Part shown: piece after piece, positions 17,166 to 25,001 of the stretch
How positions within the stretch are numbered: the first letter of the stretch is position 1
How the letters are laid out: each line of letters begins with the position of its first letter
Source of the DNA: CAZDBA01 sp964503615
Lineage (GTDB): Bacteria > Planctomycetota > Planctomycetia > Pirellulales > Pirellulaceae
Length of the DNA: 42,017 nucleotides
Assembly: GCA_964503615.1 (NCBI GenBank)
Contig: CAZDBA010000019.1
Location: 1 to 42,017, forward strand
Reading direction: 5' to 3'
The notes under the pieces: model-generated
Told to the model about the DNA's origin: nothing
Databases searched by the model: none
Seen by the model: the letters and a program-made list of their open reading frames with translations, nothing else
Made by a program: the position numbers and the translations under genes

Positions 17166-18614
17166 GTGGCTTCAGAAAAGATTCTAAATTACATCGACGG
17201 ACGGATGTTCCAGCCGTCCAGCGGAAAATGGCTGGACAACTTTGAACCGGCAACCGGTTCGGTTTACTCCCAAGTCCCCGATTCCGACGGGACCGACGTC
17301 GATCTTGCGATCCAATCGGCCAATGCTGCGTTTGATCATTGGTCTCAGATGGATCCGATGAACAGAGCGGCGATATTAAACCGCGTTGCCGATCGAATCG
17401 ATCAAAATCTCGACGCGCTAGTCGCTGCGGAATCACGAGATAACGGCAAACCGGAGTGGCTGGCTCGTTCGGTGGACATTCCTCGTAGCTCCAAAAACAT
17501 TCGTTTCTTTGCAAACATGAGCACAGGACTTTCCAGTCAGTCACATTCGGAACGCGGCTCAATCAACTATACGCTACGAAAACCGCTTGGAGCCGTTGGT
17601 TGTATCACGCCATGGAACTTGCCTCTGTACTTGTTGACTTGGAAAATCGCACCCGCCCTCGCGGTTGGTAACACCGTGGTCGCTAAACCGGCTGAAGTCA
17701 CTCCGATGACCGCTTACTTGTTTTCGCAAATCTGTATCGATGCCGGTTTGCCTCCAGGCGTTTTGAACATTGTTCACGGCAGCGGTGCAGAAACGGGCAA
17801 TGCGTTGATCAATCATTCAGATCTCAAAGCGATCTCTTTCACCGGCGGAACTAAAACGGGTCGACACATCGCGTCGGTAGTCGCTCCGCAATTGAAAAAG
17901 TTCGCACTGGAATTGGGGGGCAAGAACCCTAACGTGATTTTCGCAGACTGCGACTATCAGCGAACATTGCAAACTACCCTGCGCAGTTCGTTTGCGAACC
18001 AGGGCCAAATATGCCTGTGCGGCTCACGTGTCTATATTCAAGATTCACTCTATGAGAAATTCCGCGATGATTTTGTCGAAGAGGCGATGAAGATTAAAGT
18101 TGGCGATCCGCAGCAGGCCGATTCGAAACTGGGCGCGGTTGTCTCCAAACCGCACTTCGAAAAAATTCTCAGTTGCATCGATCGAGCCAAACAAGAGGGC
18201 GGCACGATTCTGTGCGGGGGACAGGCAGCAAAGGTCGAGGGGCGGTGCAGCGAGGGATGGTTTGTGCAACCGACCGTAATTGAAGGGTTGTCCAACAATT
18301 GTCAAACGAATCAAGAAGAGATCTTTGGGCCCGTTGTGACTTTGCAACCTTTCTCCGACGCCGAACACGCGATCGAACTGGCCAATGGAACTGAGTATGG
18401 CCTTTCTGCATCGATCTGGACGGCTGACATCAATCGAGCTCACGAGGTGGCAGACAGAATCGAATCGGGTGTCATTTGGATCAACAGCTGGTTGCTCCGC
18501 GACCTGCGCACGCCGTTTGGCGGCATGAAGCAATCAGGCGTCGGCCGCGAAGGAGGCATGGAAGGAATCCGATTCTGGACCGAGCCAAAAAACGTTTGCG
18601 TAAATTTTGGTTGA
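17166..18614 (+). CDS. Aldehyde dehydrogenase, probable 2-aminomuconic 6-semialdehyde dehydrogenase (ALDH8-like)
   Basis: An NAD-dependent aldehyde dehydrogenase of 482 residues. The catalytic residues are clear: N151 in PWNLPLYLLTWKIAP, K174 (VVAKPAE), E249 (LELGGKNP) and the nucleophile C283 (NQGQICLCGSRVYIQ). The motifs PWNLPLYLLTWKIAPAL, DIPRSSKNIRFFA and INSWLLRDL...PFGGMKQSG recall, from memory, animal ALDH8A1, now known as 2-aminomuconic semialdehyde dehydrogenase, and bacterial hydroxymuconic semialdehyde dehydrogenases. Its divergent position next to kmo and kynU supports the aminomuconate reading, which would place the cluster in full degradation of kynurenine and not only NAD synthesis. 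The start is GTG at 17166, with GGGA about 10 bases upstream; no closer ATG fits the family N-terminus. Confidence 0.85.
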   Translation: MASEKILNYIDGRMFQPSSGKWLDNFEPATGSVYSQVPDSDGTDVDLAIQSANAAFDHWSQMDPMNRAAILNRVADRIDQNLDALVAAESRDNGKPEWLARSVDIPRSSKNIRFFANMSTGLSSQSHSERGSINYTLRKPLGAVGCITPWNLPLYLLTWKIAPALAVGNTVVAKPAEVTPMTAYLFSQICIDAGLPPGVLNIVHGSGAETGNALINHSDLKAISFTGGTKTGRHIASVVAPQLKKFALELGGKNPNVIFADCDYQRTLQTTLRSSFANQGQICLCGSRVYIQDSLYEKFRDDFVEEAMKIKVGDPQQADSKLGAVVSKPHFEKILSCIDRAKQEGGTILCGGQAAKVEGRCSEGWFVQPTVIEGLSNNCQTNQEEIFGPVVTLQPFSDAEHAIELANGTEYGLSASIWTADINRAHEVADRIESGVIWINSWLLRDLRTPFGGMKQSGVGREGGMEGIRFWTEPKNVCVNFG

Positions 18615-18630
18615 CCAGTCAAACCATAAA

Positions 18631-18661
18631 GTACACCACGGGCCGGGCCCCATGTACACCA
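18631..18661. repeat. Direct repeat GTACACCA around a GC-rich palindrome
   Basis: GTACACCA occurs at 18631-18638 and 18654-18661, flanking GGGCCGGGCCC, a near-palindrome with a 5-bp stem. It lies just after the aldehyde dehydrogenase stop and before the next GTG start. It could be a weak terminator or a protein-binding site. Confidence 0.3.
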
Positions 18662-18718
18662 GCAAATTATCCTGATCCCCTTTATCCAAACGTGGCCCTC
18701 AACCACTGACGATCTAAA

Positions 18719-19168
18719 GTGCCAAGACGACCTAAGATTTCGCTTAAATTCCTATTCGCACTCACTGTCGTGATGGCGGGCCTAATGTGGCTGGCAACTC
18801 AATACGGTATGCGTCGGGCCAGTTTTTCGATCGTAGATACTCAACTGGTAACCGATGTGGACGGTTCGGTCTCCGGTATGTTTCAGTACCGACTAACCGA
18901 GTACGGTGACGAAGGCGAGCCCCGTTACCTGGATGTTGTCTGCACTTTAAAAGCGGTCGAAGCATCCAGAATCTCGCAACTGAAAATCGGTGACAAGTTT
19001 CGCAGACAGTATCGTTTTCACCCGTTTTTGGGCATCTTCAAAAGCCAAGACCCTCATTACGAGTTCTATCAAAAAGAGTTGGGGATCTCGCCGCGAGACC
19101 ATGTCATCGGGCATATGGAACATAAACACTATACCAAGGTGTTTATAGGGCGGGTGACTGCCAACTGA
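18719..19168 (+). CDS. Small membrane-anchored protein of unknown function
   Basis: I do not recognise a family. The 149-residue product has a basic start (MPRRPKISLK), one hydrophobic span at about 11-27 (FLFALTVVMAGLMWLAT) and then a soluble domain of mixed strands (SIVDTQLVTDVDGSVSG, YLDVVCTLKAVEASRIS, KIGDKFRRQYRFHPF) ending HKHYTKVFIGRVTAN. That gives a probable type II anchored protein facing the periplasm. The start is GTG at 18719; no strong ribosome-binding site is visible. It converges on pseI, with 26 bases between the stops. The basic charge pattern and regular codon use make it a credible gene despite the rare start. Confidence 0.65.
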   Translation: MPRRPKISLKFLFALTVVMAGLMWLATQYGMRRASFSIVDTQLVTDVDGSVSGMFQYRLTEYGDEGEPRYLDVVCTLKAVEASRISQLKIGDKFRRQYRFHPFLGIFKSQDPHYEFYQKELGISPRDHVIGHMEHKHYTKVFIGRVTAN

Positions 19169-19194
19169 ATTTGTCTTTTTCGTCGTGGACATCT

Positions 19195-20301
19195 CTAAAG
19201 GTTTCCCGCTTCTAATTTACTGTTCGATCGGCGATTTGTGTTTGGCGAGGGAACTTGGGTTTGAATATGTGCCCAAGCCAGTGGGGTCCCTCGCGAAATC
19301 GTTTGGATTGCCGTTTTGCCGATGACTTGATCCAGATGTTTCGGGGCCAGTCCAACACCAGGACGAATTGAACGCACGTTCTCGCTTGAAAACCGCTCGC
19401 CAGATTTAACCTCTTTCACTACAAACAACGATCGGCGAAAGTTTCGATTGTTTGCGTCGCCCTCGGTCGGGCCGTAGTGAACTTTGCCAAGCGCCGCAGA
19501 GGTGTTGCGAACCGCCGCTACCATCTCGGCAAACTGGTGAGGTTCGAGAGAGAAGTGGCTGTCTGCCGTCTTGATCGAACGGTCAAGGGTCAGATGTTTC
19601 TCAATAATCGTGGCCCCCAATGCGGTTGCGGCCACCGGGACTTCGATTCCCATCGAGTGATCGCTTAGCCCGACCGGAATCTGAAATCGAGATCGCATAT
19701 CGGAAATCGTGCTGAGGTTCATGTCGGCAGGATCGGCTGGATAAGCGCTTGTGCATTTAAGCATCGCGATATTGTTTTTCGCGCCGGCTTGCTCCAACGT
19801 TTCGATCGCCAATTCGATCTCAAGGTCGGTCGCCATACCGGTTGAAAACAACACGGGCCGACCGGTCGCAGCCACCTTCTTGAGCAACCCTACGTCGTTT
19901 ATCTCAAACGAGGCGATCTTGTAAGCCGGAACATCTAACTCTTGCAGATACTCAACCGCCGTGTCATCGAACGGGCTGCTGAAAAAGTCGATTTCCAGTT
20001 TGTCGGCCAGTTGCTTTAACTCAGCGTGCCATTCCCAAGGCGTGCAAGCTTGTTGGTAAAGTTGATGCAGTGTTTGGCCATCCCAAACGGTACCCTGTTC
20101 GATCTGAAAGTGCTCGTTATCACAATCAAGCGTGATCGTATCGGCGGTGTAAGTCTGAAGTTTGATCGCGTCAGCGCCCGCCTCCTTCGCAGCATGAATA
20201 ATCTTGCGAGCGGTTGCCAAATTTCCACCGTGGTTGGCTGACATCTCGGCGATGATGTAAACCTCGTTGCCAGTTCCGATCGCGCGGTTGTTGATTTTCA
20301 T
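19195..20301 (-). CDS. pseI: Pseudaminic acid synthase
   Basis: Condenses 2,4-diacetamido-2,4,6-trideoxy-L-altrose with phosphoenolpyruvate to give pseudaminic acid. The 368-residue protein starts at the ATG at 20301, with AGGTG five bases upstream; a 50-codon extension overlapping pseGH is rejected. The NeuB-type TIM barrel is clear (YIIAEMSANHGG, ADAIKLQTYTADTITLD, FFSSPFDDTAVEYL, PAYKIASFEI, LFSTGMA, PVGLSDHSMGIEVP, EKHLTLDRS...DSHFSLEP). GTVWDGQTLHQLYQQA followed by TPWEWHAEL is characteristic of PseI and not of sialic or legionaminic acid synthases. The C-terminal 60 residues form the SAF (antifreeze-like) domain (RSLFVVKEVKSGERFSSENV). It is the last gene of the pse operon, 13 bases after pseGH. 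Confidence 0.93.
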   Translation of the reverse strand: MKINNRAIGTGNEVYIIAEMSANHGGNLATARKIIHAAKEAGADAIKLQTYTADTITLDCDNEHFQIEQGTVWDGQTLHQLYQQACTPWEWHAELKQLADKLEIDFFSSPFDDTAVEYLQELDVPAYKIASFEINDVGLLKKVAATGRPVLFSTGMATDLEIELAIETLEQAGAKNNIAMLKCTSAYPADPADMNLSTISDMRSRFQIPVGLSDHSMGIEVPVAATALGATIIEKHLTLDRSIKTADSHFSLEPHQFAEMVAAVRNTSAALGKVHYGPTEGDANNRNFRRSLFVVKEVKSGERFSSENVRSIRPGVGLAPKHLDQVIGKTAIQTISRGTPLAWAHIQTQVPSPNTNRRSNSKLEAGNL

Positions 20302-20314
20302 GTTGCACCTGCGC

Positions 20315-21892
20315 TTAAGCTGATCGAGTTCGTTTTGTTTCACTGCGATCTGAGGCAACTTGTTCTCGTCTGAGAACGAGTTTCCTGGCCGGCTGGTCGC
20401 CGACTGTGTGAATGGCCAATTGAGTCTGGCCCGTTTCGTGCTCTTCGGCAAAGCCCGCTTTGCGGAACGCTTTCAGTGAACTTTCGTTCTCCGGTTTGAT
20501 CCAAGCTACGATTTGTTGAATGTCGTCGGCGGAAAAGGCTCGCCGCGCTGCGGCTTCTATGATCGCTGTGCCTAGCCCCTGACCTCGGAATTCGGCTGCG
20601 ATCGAAATGCTTATCGTCGCCTCGGTTCCCATCGCATCAAAATTGAATCGTACGGGTCCGATCGAATCTCCAGAACTGTTCTCGACAATCCAGATGTCGA
20701 CCAGCCTGTCAGTCATCGTACTCTCGAACCATGCTTGATGCTCGGTCCAAGGGATTTCCTGATTTTGGAACGCGCCAGTGCGTACGGCAGGTTCGTTTCG
20801 CCAGTTCCAAAGCTGCCGCGAATCGGTTTCCGCCGCGGCTCGGAACGTTAGTTCCTCTTGCAACATGCGACGGGCGATACGCTGGGCGCCTTGTCCATCG
20901 ACCAGGGCTGCGGTCGAGTCCGCCATTTGTTTGCGAAGTTTAGAATTACTGACAAGTTTTTGAACTTCGTCGGTCAATAATTCGATCGGCACCGAATCGG
21001 AATCGCCCAGCCAAATCATGCCTCCGCTTTCGTGAAAGCTGCGAGCCACCTCGACTTGGTTATCAGCCGTTGAAATAACGATCGCAGGAATGCCGCAGCG
21101 AGCCAGCTCGTAACAAGTCGACCCGCCGGCGGTAATTGCCAAGTCGCATTGACCAATGATTGCGGACATTCGATCGGTATTCTGATGAAGTCGAACTGAA
21201 ATTGGTAGTTCGCGACACTTTTCCCGTAAAGCGGCCAAGTGTGGGTTGCTCGCGCCTGCAATCACGTCGACCGAAATCTCGCTTGCGTTGGATAGGTTGC
21301 CGATCGCTTGTAAACATGTACTTGTAAAGTTCCCTTGGTCTGCACCGCCCATCGTGATCATAATTCGCTTGGCGATTTTAAGGATCTTCTTTTGGCTTGC
21401 ATCGACATGAGAGAATTCACCTCGCATCAAAACGAATTTCGTGCCCAGCATCAATGTTTCCGGGCTTAACGGTTCGTAATGGGATGGGGTAGCGTAGATG
21501 TTCTGGTTAAGTAGCAAATCGGCCGGTTTGTGTTGAGCATGACCAAAATCGTCGATCACTAACAACTTTGCCAAAGATCGTTTGACGATTTGCTGGTATT
21601 GGTCATCGAACTGGTAACCGTCTACGACCACCCAAGCCGCTTGTGTTTGTTCGGCCAGATCGCGAGTCTGAACTGCGTCGTCGATAGGCGTCTCTGCAGT
21701 GATGATTTCGATCTCCAGTCCCATCCGCTGCAGTCGTTTTTTCAAGCTGCCGGGTAAATTCGCAGTGCAAACCATTGTTGCTCGACCGCCTAATTTACAC
21801 CATGCGGCCCCCAAAGCTGCGGAACGCATCACGTGTCCGGTTCCCACAGCGGGCCCTACGTCGGCGCGGATCAAGATCGACTCTATATTCAT
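20315..21892 (-). CDS. Fused PseG hydrolase and PseH N-acetyltransferase
   Basis: One 525-residue frame carrying two pathway enzymes. Residues about 1-335 are PseG, which removes UDP from UDP-2,4-diacetamido-2,4,6-trideoxy-L-altropyranose: RADVGPAVGTGHVMRS near the N-terminus, VVVDGYQFD, LVIDDFGHAQHKPADLLLNQ, ITMGGADQGNFT and ITAGGSTCYELARCGIP (MurG-like nucleotide site). Residues about 350-510 are a GNAT domain like PseH, which acetylates the 4-amino group of the PseC product: WNWRNEPAVRTGAF, EHQAWFESTM, SISIAAEFRGQGLGTAII (acetyl-CoA site). The ATG at 21892 lies two bases after the upstream stop. The domain order (G then H) reverses the chemical order of the steps. In Campylobacter and Helicobacter the two are separate genes. 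Confident in both halves. Confidence 0.9.
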   Translation of the reverse strand: MNIESILIRADVGPAVGTGHVMRSAALGAAWCKLGGRATMVCTANLPGSLKKRLQRMGLEIEIITAETPIDDAVQTRDLAEQTQAAWVVVDGYQFDDQYQQIVKRSLAKLLVIDDFGHAQHKPADLLLNQNIYATPSHYEPLSPETLMLGTKFVLMRGEFSHVDASQKKILKIAKRIMITMGGADQGNFTSTCLQAIGNLSNASEISVDVIAGASNPHLAALREKCRELPISVRLHQNTDRMSAIIGQCDLAITAGGSTCYELARCGIPAIVISTADNQVEVARSFHESGGMIWLGDSDSVPIELLTDEVQKLVSNSKLRKQMADSTAALVDGQGAQRIARRMLQEELTFRAAAETDSRQLWNWRNEPAVRTGAFQNQEIPWTEHQAWFESTMTDRLVDIWIVENSSGDSIGPVRFNFDAMGTEATISISIAAEFRGQGLGTAIIEAAARRAFSADDIQQIVAWIKPENESSLKAFRKAGFAEEHETGQTQLAIHTVGDQPARKLVLRREQVASDRSETKRTRSA

Positions 21893-21894
21893 CA

Positions 21895-22620
21895 CTATGC
21901 CGCCTTTTGCCGAATATGCTGGTTTAGAATTTGCCAACTTGGATTCTCATGGACCAATTGCGCCGCCTGCCGCCAAGTGAAACGGTTGTCGCCAAAATGG
22001 TCGTAGATCTTTCGAATCAGTTTCATGTCATCTGCCGTATCCACGGTCCATCGCCAGTCAGAAAGGTCGATTGGACAGCGAATCCCTTTCAGTTTGAAGA
22101 GATCAGGTCGGTTGTAGATCATCAAAGTGACATGTTCGCGTAGGTTCGGTTCAACCGCAGATTTATGAACACGGTCCAGAGTTTCGCGAGTAAAACACTC
22201 GACCTCCAACCCACGTGGGAAGGTTCTTTTGGGGTGAAAGTTGCAGGTGTAGTTGGCGTCCGATTTGATTTGAGACGCGACCACTTTGTCGATGATTTCT
22301 GGAGAGGCGAGTGGGCAGTCGGAAGTGATTCGCACAATGTAATCGGCATCAAACTGGTTTGCACATTGCCAGTAACGCTCCAGGACATCGCGTTCACTTC
22401 CTGCAAACACGTTCCAGCGGTTTTGCTCGCAAAATTCGACAAGTGGTTGGTCGGCAATTTCGTTTGTCGTGGCGACAACGACCGAATCAACTAAACGACT
22501 CCGAGTCGTTCGCTCTACAACATGTTGGAGCATCGGTTTGTCGACGAGGGTGTGCATTACTTTTTCGGGCAACCGAGTGCTGCCCAAGCGGGCTTGGATG
22601 ATCGCGACAACTTTTAGCAT
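21895..22620 (-). CDS. SpsF-type cytidylyltransferase, probable CMP-pseudaminic acid synthetase
   Basis: A 241-residue nucleotidyltransferase expected to activate pseudaminic acid with CTP, giving the CMP-sugar donor. It begins IIQARLGSTRLPEKVM (7-22), the signature of the SpsF / spore-coat-polysaccharide cytidylyltransferase group, not the ARGGSKRIPxKN of classical PseF/NeuA. Further motifs are VVVATTNEIADQPL, GSERDVLERYWQCA, IVRITSDCPLASPEIID, PRGLEVECF, REHVTLMIYNRP and DWRWTVDTADDMKLI. It sits between pseC (35-base gap) and pseGH (2-base gap), where other organisms have pseF, and no other cytidylyltransferase is in the cluster. The reaction is therefore inferred from context; the fold is certain. 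Confidence 0.82.
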   Translation of the reverse strand: MLKVVAIIQARLGSTRLPEKVMHTLVDKPMLQHVVERTTRSRLVDSVVVATTNEIADQPLVEFCEQNRWNVFAGSERDVLERYWQCANQFDADYIVRITSDCPLASPEIIDKVVASQIKSDANYTCNFHPKRTFPRGLEVECFTRETLDRVHKSAVEPNLREHVTLMIYNRPDLFKLKGIRCPIDLSDWRWTVDTADDMKLIRKIYDHFGDNRFTWRQAAQLVHENPSWQILNQHIRQKAA

Positions 22621-22655
22621 TTTCAGGCTCCTTGATTATTTGGCCAGCCAAGAGG

Positions 22656-23816
22656 TCAGGCGGTTGCGTGCTGATTGCAAGATTGGGAAGTTTGAGCAAC
22701 TCGAATTGCTTGTACGACTTTTTCCACTTCTGCGTTGGTCATACTTGGGAAAATTGGCAGGGAAAGGACTTGTTCGTATCCCGCTTCGGCGTCAGGGCAA
22801 AGTCCAGGTTGTGTGCCGAATCGCTTGCGGTAAAACGAGTTCAAATAGATCGGTCGATAGTGAACGTTGACACCGATCTTATTGGCTCGGAGTTGGTGGA
22901 ACAGTTCATCTCGCTGTTGGCCGAACTCTGGTGTGACGCGGACTACATACAAGTGGAACGCGTGCTCACAAGACTCGCATCGCTCAAGCGGCTGGATCCC
23001 AGCAATCTTCTCAAACGTCGCATCATATTGTTCCGCGATTTCGTTGCGGCGCCGCGTGAATTGAGGAAGTCGGTCAAGTTGGCTGAGCCCCAAAGCACAC
23101 TGCAGGTCCGATAGACGATAGTTGAATCCCAATTCGGTCATGTCGTATTGGTACGTTTGGGACTTTTCCCGATCACGAAAATCGTTGTCGATTCCATGGC
23201 TGCGAAATTTTCGCATCCGTTTGTTAAACGTTTCGGAGTCGGTGGTCGCCATGCCGCCTTCGCCAGTAGTGATCGGTTTGACCGGGTGGAAACTGAAACA
23301 ACTGATGTCGGCCAAGCTACCGACCGGACGGCCATCCATCGCTCCGCCCAAAGAATGACAGGCGTCGGAGATCAACGTCAGACGGAACTCATCAGCAATC
23401 TCTCGCAACGCACGGTAGTTGCAGGGCTGGCCGGCAAAATCAACTGCCACGATTGCTCGTGTGCGTGGAGTGATTCGGTCTCGAACACTTTGCGGGGAAA
23501 TTAAAAGCGTGTTTGGATCGACGTCTGCGAAAACCGGTTTGGCATTCATAAACACGACGGCATTTGCAGTGGCGACAAACGAAATCGCGGGAACGATCAC
23601 TTCGTCATCCGGTTGGATGTTTGCTGCAAACATCGCGGTGTGCAATGCAGCGGTCCCGTTGGCTACAGCGACGGCGTGTTGTGAGCCCGCTTGTTCGGCA
23701 AAACGGTTTTCAAAGCGATCGACCAGCGGGCCGGTTGTTAGCCAGTCCGATTTAAGTGCGGTCACGACAGTTTCGATGTCATGGTCGTCGATCGTTTGCT
23801 TTCCGTACGGGATCAT
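22656..23816 (-). CDS. pseC: UDP-4-amino-4,6-dideoxy-N-acetyl-L-altrosamine transaminase
   Basis: A PLP aminotransferase of the DegT/DnrJ/EryC1/StrS family that aminates C4 of the PseB product using glutamate. The 386-residue protein starts at the ATG at 23816 (MIPYGKQTIDDHDI), two bases after the pseB stop; a 15-codon extension into pseB is rejected. Motifs: LKSDWLTTGPLVDRFE, VAVANGTAALHTAMFAA, VIVPAISFVATANAVVF, ISDACHSLGG (PLP-contacting Asp) and the Schiff-base lysine in FSFHPVKPITTGEGG, a stretch typical of PseC. C-terminal motifs HLYVVRVTPE and VNVHYRPIYLNSFYRKRFG agree. Length matches Helicobacter PseC (about 375). Confidence 0.93.
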   Translation of the reverse strand: MIPYGKQTIDDHDIETVVTALKSDWLTTGPLVDRFENRFAEQAGSQHAVAVANGTAALHTAMFAANIQPDDEVIVPAISFVATANAVVFMNAKPVFADVDPNTLLISPQSVRDRITPRTRAIVAVDFAGQPCNYRALREIADEFRLTLISDACHSLGGAMDGRPVGSLADISCFSFHPVKPITTGEGGMATTDSETFNKRMRKFRSHGIDNDFRDREKSQTYQYDMTELGFNYRLSDLQCALGLSQLDRLPQFTRRRNEIAEQYDATFEKIAGIQPLERCESCEHAFHLYVVRVTPEFGQQRDELFHQLRANKIGVNVHYRPIYLNSFYRKRFGTQPGLCPDAEAGYEQVLSLPIFPSMTNAEVEKVVQAIRVAQTSQSCNQHATA

Positions 23817-23818
23817 GA

Positions 23819-24850
23819 CTAAGCCGCCTGTAGCGAAGGTGTTTGCTTTAGACAGGGGCAATGTTCAGCGATCAATGTTTGAAGTTTCTCCGGGTTCAAC
23901 CACTGCGTGTTGTTGTCGCTGGTGTAATAGAATCCTGGCGGGCAGGCGGTTCCCGTTTCGGGGTAGTTTGCCGGTTCACTTGTCCAACTGCGAAACGAAG
24001 GTTGGATAATGAAGTGTTTTTCGAACTCGATCGTCTGTCGAGCTTCGTCGCTGGGGATCATGCACTCGTGCAATTTTTCGCCGGGGCGGATCCCGATCGT
24101 TTTCGTTTTGCATTCGGGTGCCACAGCACGTGCGATATCCAGGATCGTCGTACTGGGGATCTTGGGCACAAAGACCTCGCCGCCGTTCATCCATTCGAAA
24201 GCGGTTTTGACCAATTCGACTCCCTCATCCAATGTGATGATGAAGCGAGTCATCGTTGGATCGGTGATCGGTATTTCGCCGGTGTGTCGAATGTTCTGAA
24301 AGAACGGTACAACACTGCCATTAGAGCCGATCACGTTCCCGTAACGAACCACTGAGAACCGAGTTCCGTTATCACCTGCCAACGAATTTGCTGCGACGAA
24401 TAGTTTGTCGCTGCAAAGTTTCGTTGCGCCGTACAAGTTGATGGGGCTTGCCGCTTTATCGGTCGAAAGGGCAACCACTTTCTTAACGCCGCAATCGATG
24501 CTCGCACTGATCACGTTTTCGGCGCCGCCGACGTTGGTGCGTATACATTCCTGAGGGTTGTACTCGGCCATGTCAACATGTTTCATGGCAGCCGCATGGA
24601 TTACGAAATCGACACCTCGAAATGCGCGGCGTAAGCGGTCGATGTCCCGAACATCGCCAACGAAGTAGCGAATCTGTGGGAATTGGTCAGCGGGGAACAG
24701 GTTCCGTCGCATCTCGACGTGTTTCTGTTCGTCACGGCTAAAGACGATCAGCCGTTTGGGTTTGAATTGAAGCAGATACTGCGCGCAACGCTTTCCAAAA
24801 GATCCGGTGCCACCGGTGATCAAAATCGTTTTGTCTTTAAGCCAGAACAT
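23819..24850 (-). CDS. pseB: UDP-N-acetylglucosamine 4,6-dehydratase (inverting)
   Basis: The first enzyme of pseudaminic acid synthesis: an extended short-chain dehydrogenase that removes water from UDP-GlcNAc and inverts C5. The 343-residue protein has the NAD(P) motif GGTGSFG (13-19), IVFSRDEQKHVEMR, GDVRDIDRL, VIHAAAMKHVDMAEYNP and the active-site string STDKAASPINLYGATK containing the Asp-Lys...Tyr catalytic trio of the inverting dehydratases. SVVRYGNVIGSNGSV and TDPTMTRFIITLDEGVELV complete the family pattern. The C-terminus (IIQPSFRSW onward) is somewhat variable. It starts at 24850, about 150 bases after the upstream glycosyltransferase gene, with an inverted repeat (24955-24989) in the gap. 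Confidence 0.95.
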   Translation of the reverse strand: MFWLKDKTILITGGTGSFGKRCAQYLLQFKPKRLIVFSRDEQKHVEMRRNLFPADQFPQIRYFVGDVRDIDRLRRAFRGVDFVIHAAAMKHVDMAEYNPQECIRTNVGGAENVISASIDCGVKKVVALSTDKAASPINLYGATKLCSDKLFVAANSLAGDNGTRFSVVRYGNVIGSNGSVVPFFQNIRHTGEIPITDPTMTRFIITLDEGVELVKTAFEWMNGGEVFVPKIPSTTILDIARAVAPECKTKTIGIRPGEKLHECMIPSDEARQTIEFEKHFIIQPSFRSWTSEPANYPETGTACPPGFYYTSDNNTQWLNPEKLQTLIAEHCPCLKQTPSLQAA

Positions 24851-24954
24851 CCTTGTTCCTTTCCGAAGCCATTTAGTAATTTGGTGAGCTCGGCGACCTA
24901 AGAATCTAACTCGGCGGGTAAGGAATCTCCAAGACGGATCGGAGTGATAGCATT

Positions 24955-24989
24955 TGGCAGGAAGGTTGGATCACTTTCCACACCTGCCA
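24955..24989. repeat. Inverted repeat just after the capsule-type glycosyltransferase gene
   Basis: TGGCAGG (24955-24961) and CCTGCCA (24983-24989), a 7-bp perfect stem with a 21-base loop, 12 bases after the stop codon at 25002. It lies inside the presumed operon, before pseB, so it could reduce read-through or stabilise the upstream message. A 7-bp stem can occur by chance. Confidence 0.3.
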
Positions 24990-25001
24990 GCAAATCGGTT
25001 A

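Noticed and set aside
20302..20451. 50-codon upstream extension of pseI
   Set aside because: It overlaps the end of pseGH; the ATG at 20301 has an AGGTG ribosome-binding site and starts the family alignment.
23419..24009. 196-codon plus-strand frame over the pseC/pseB junction
   Set aside because: Antisense to two clearly recognised enzymes; composition is Ser/Cys/Arg-rich and unlike a protein family.
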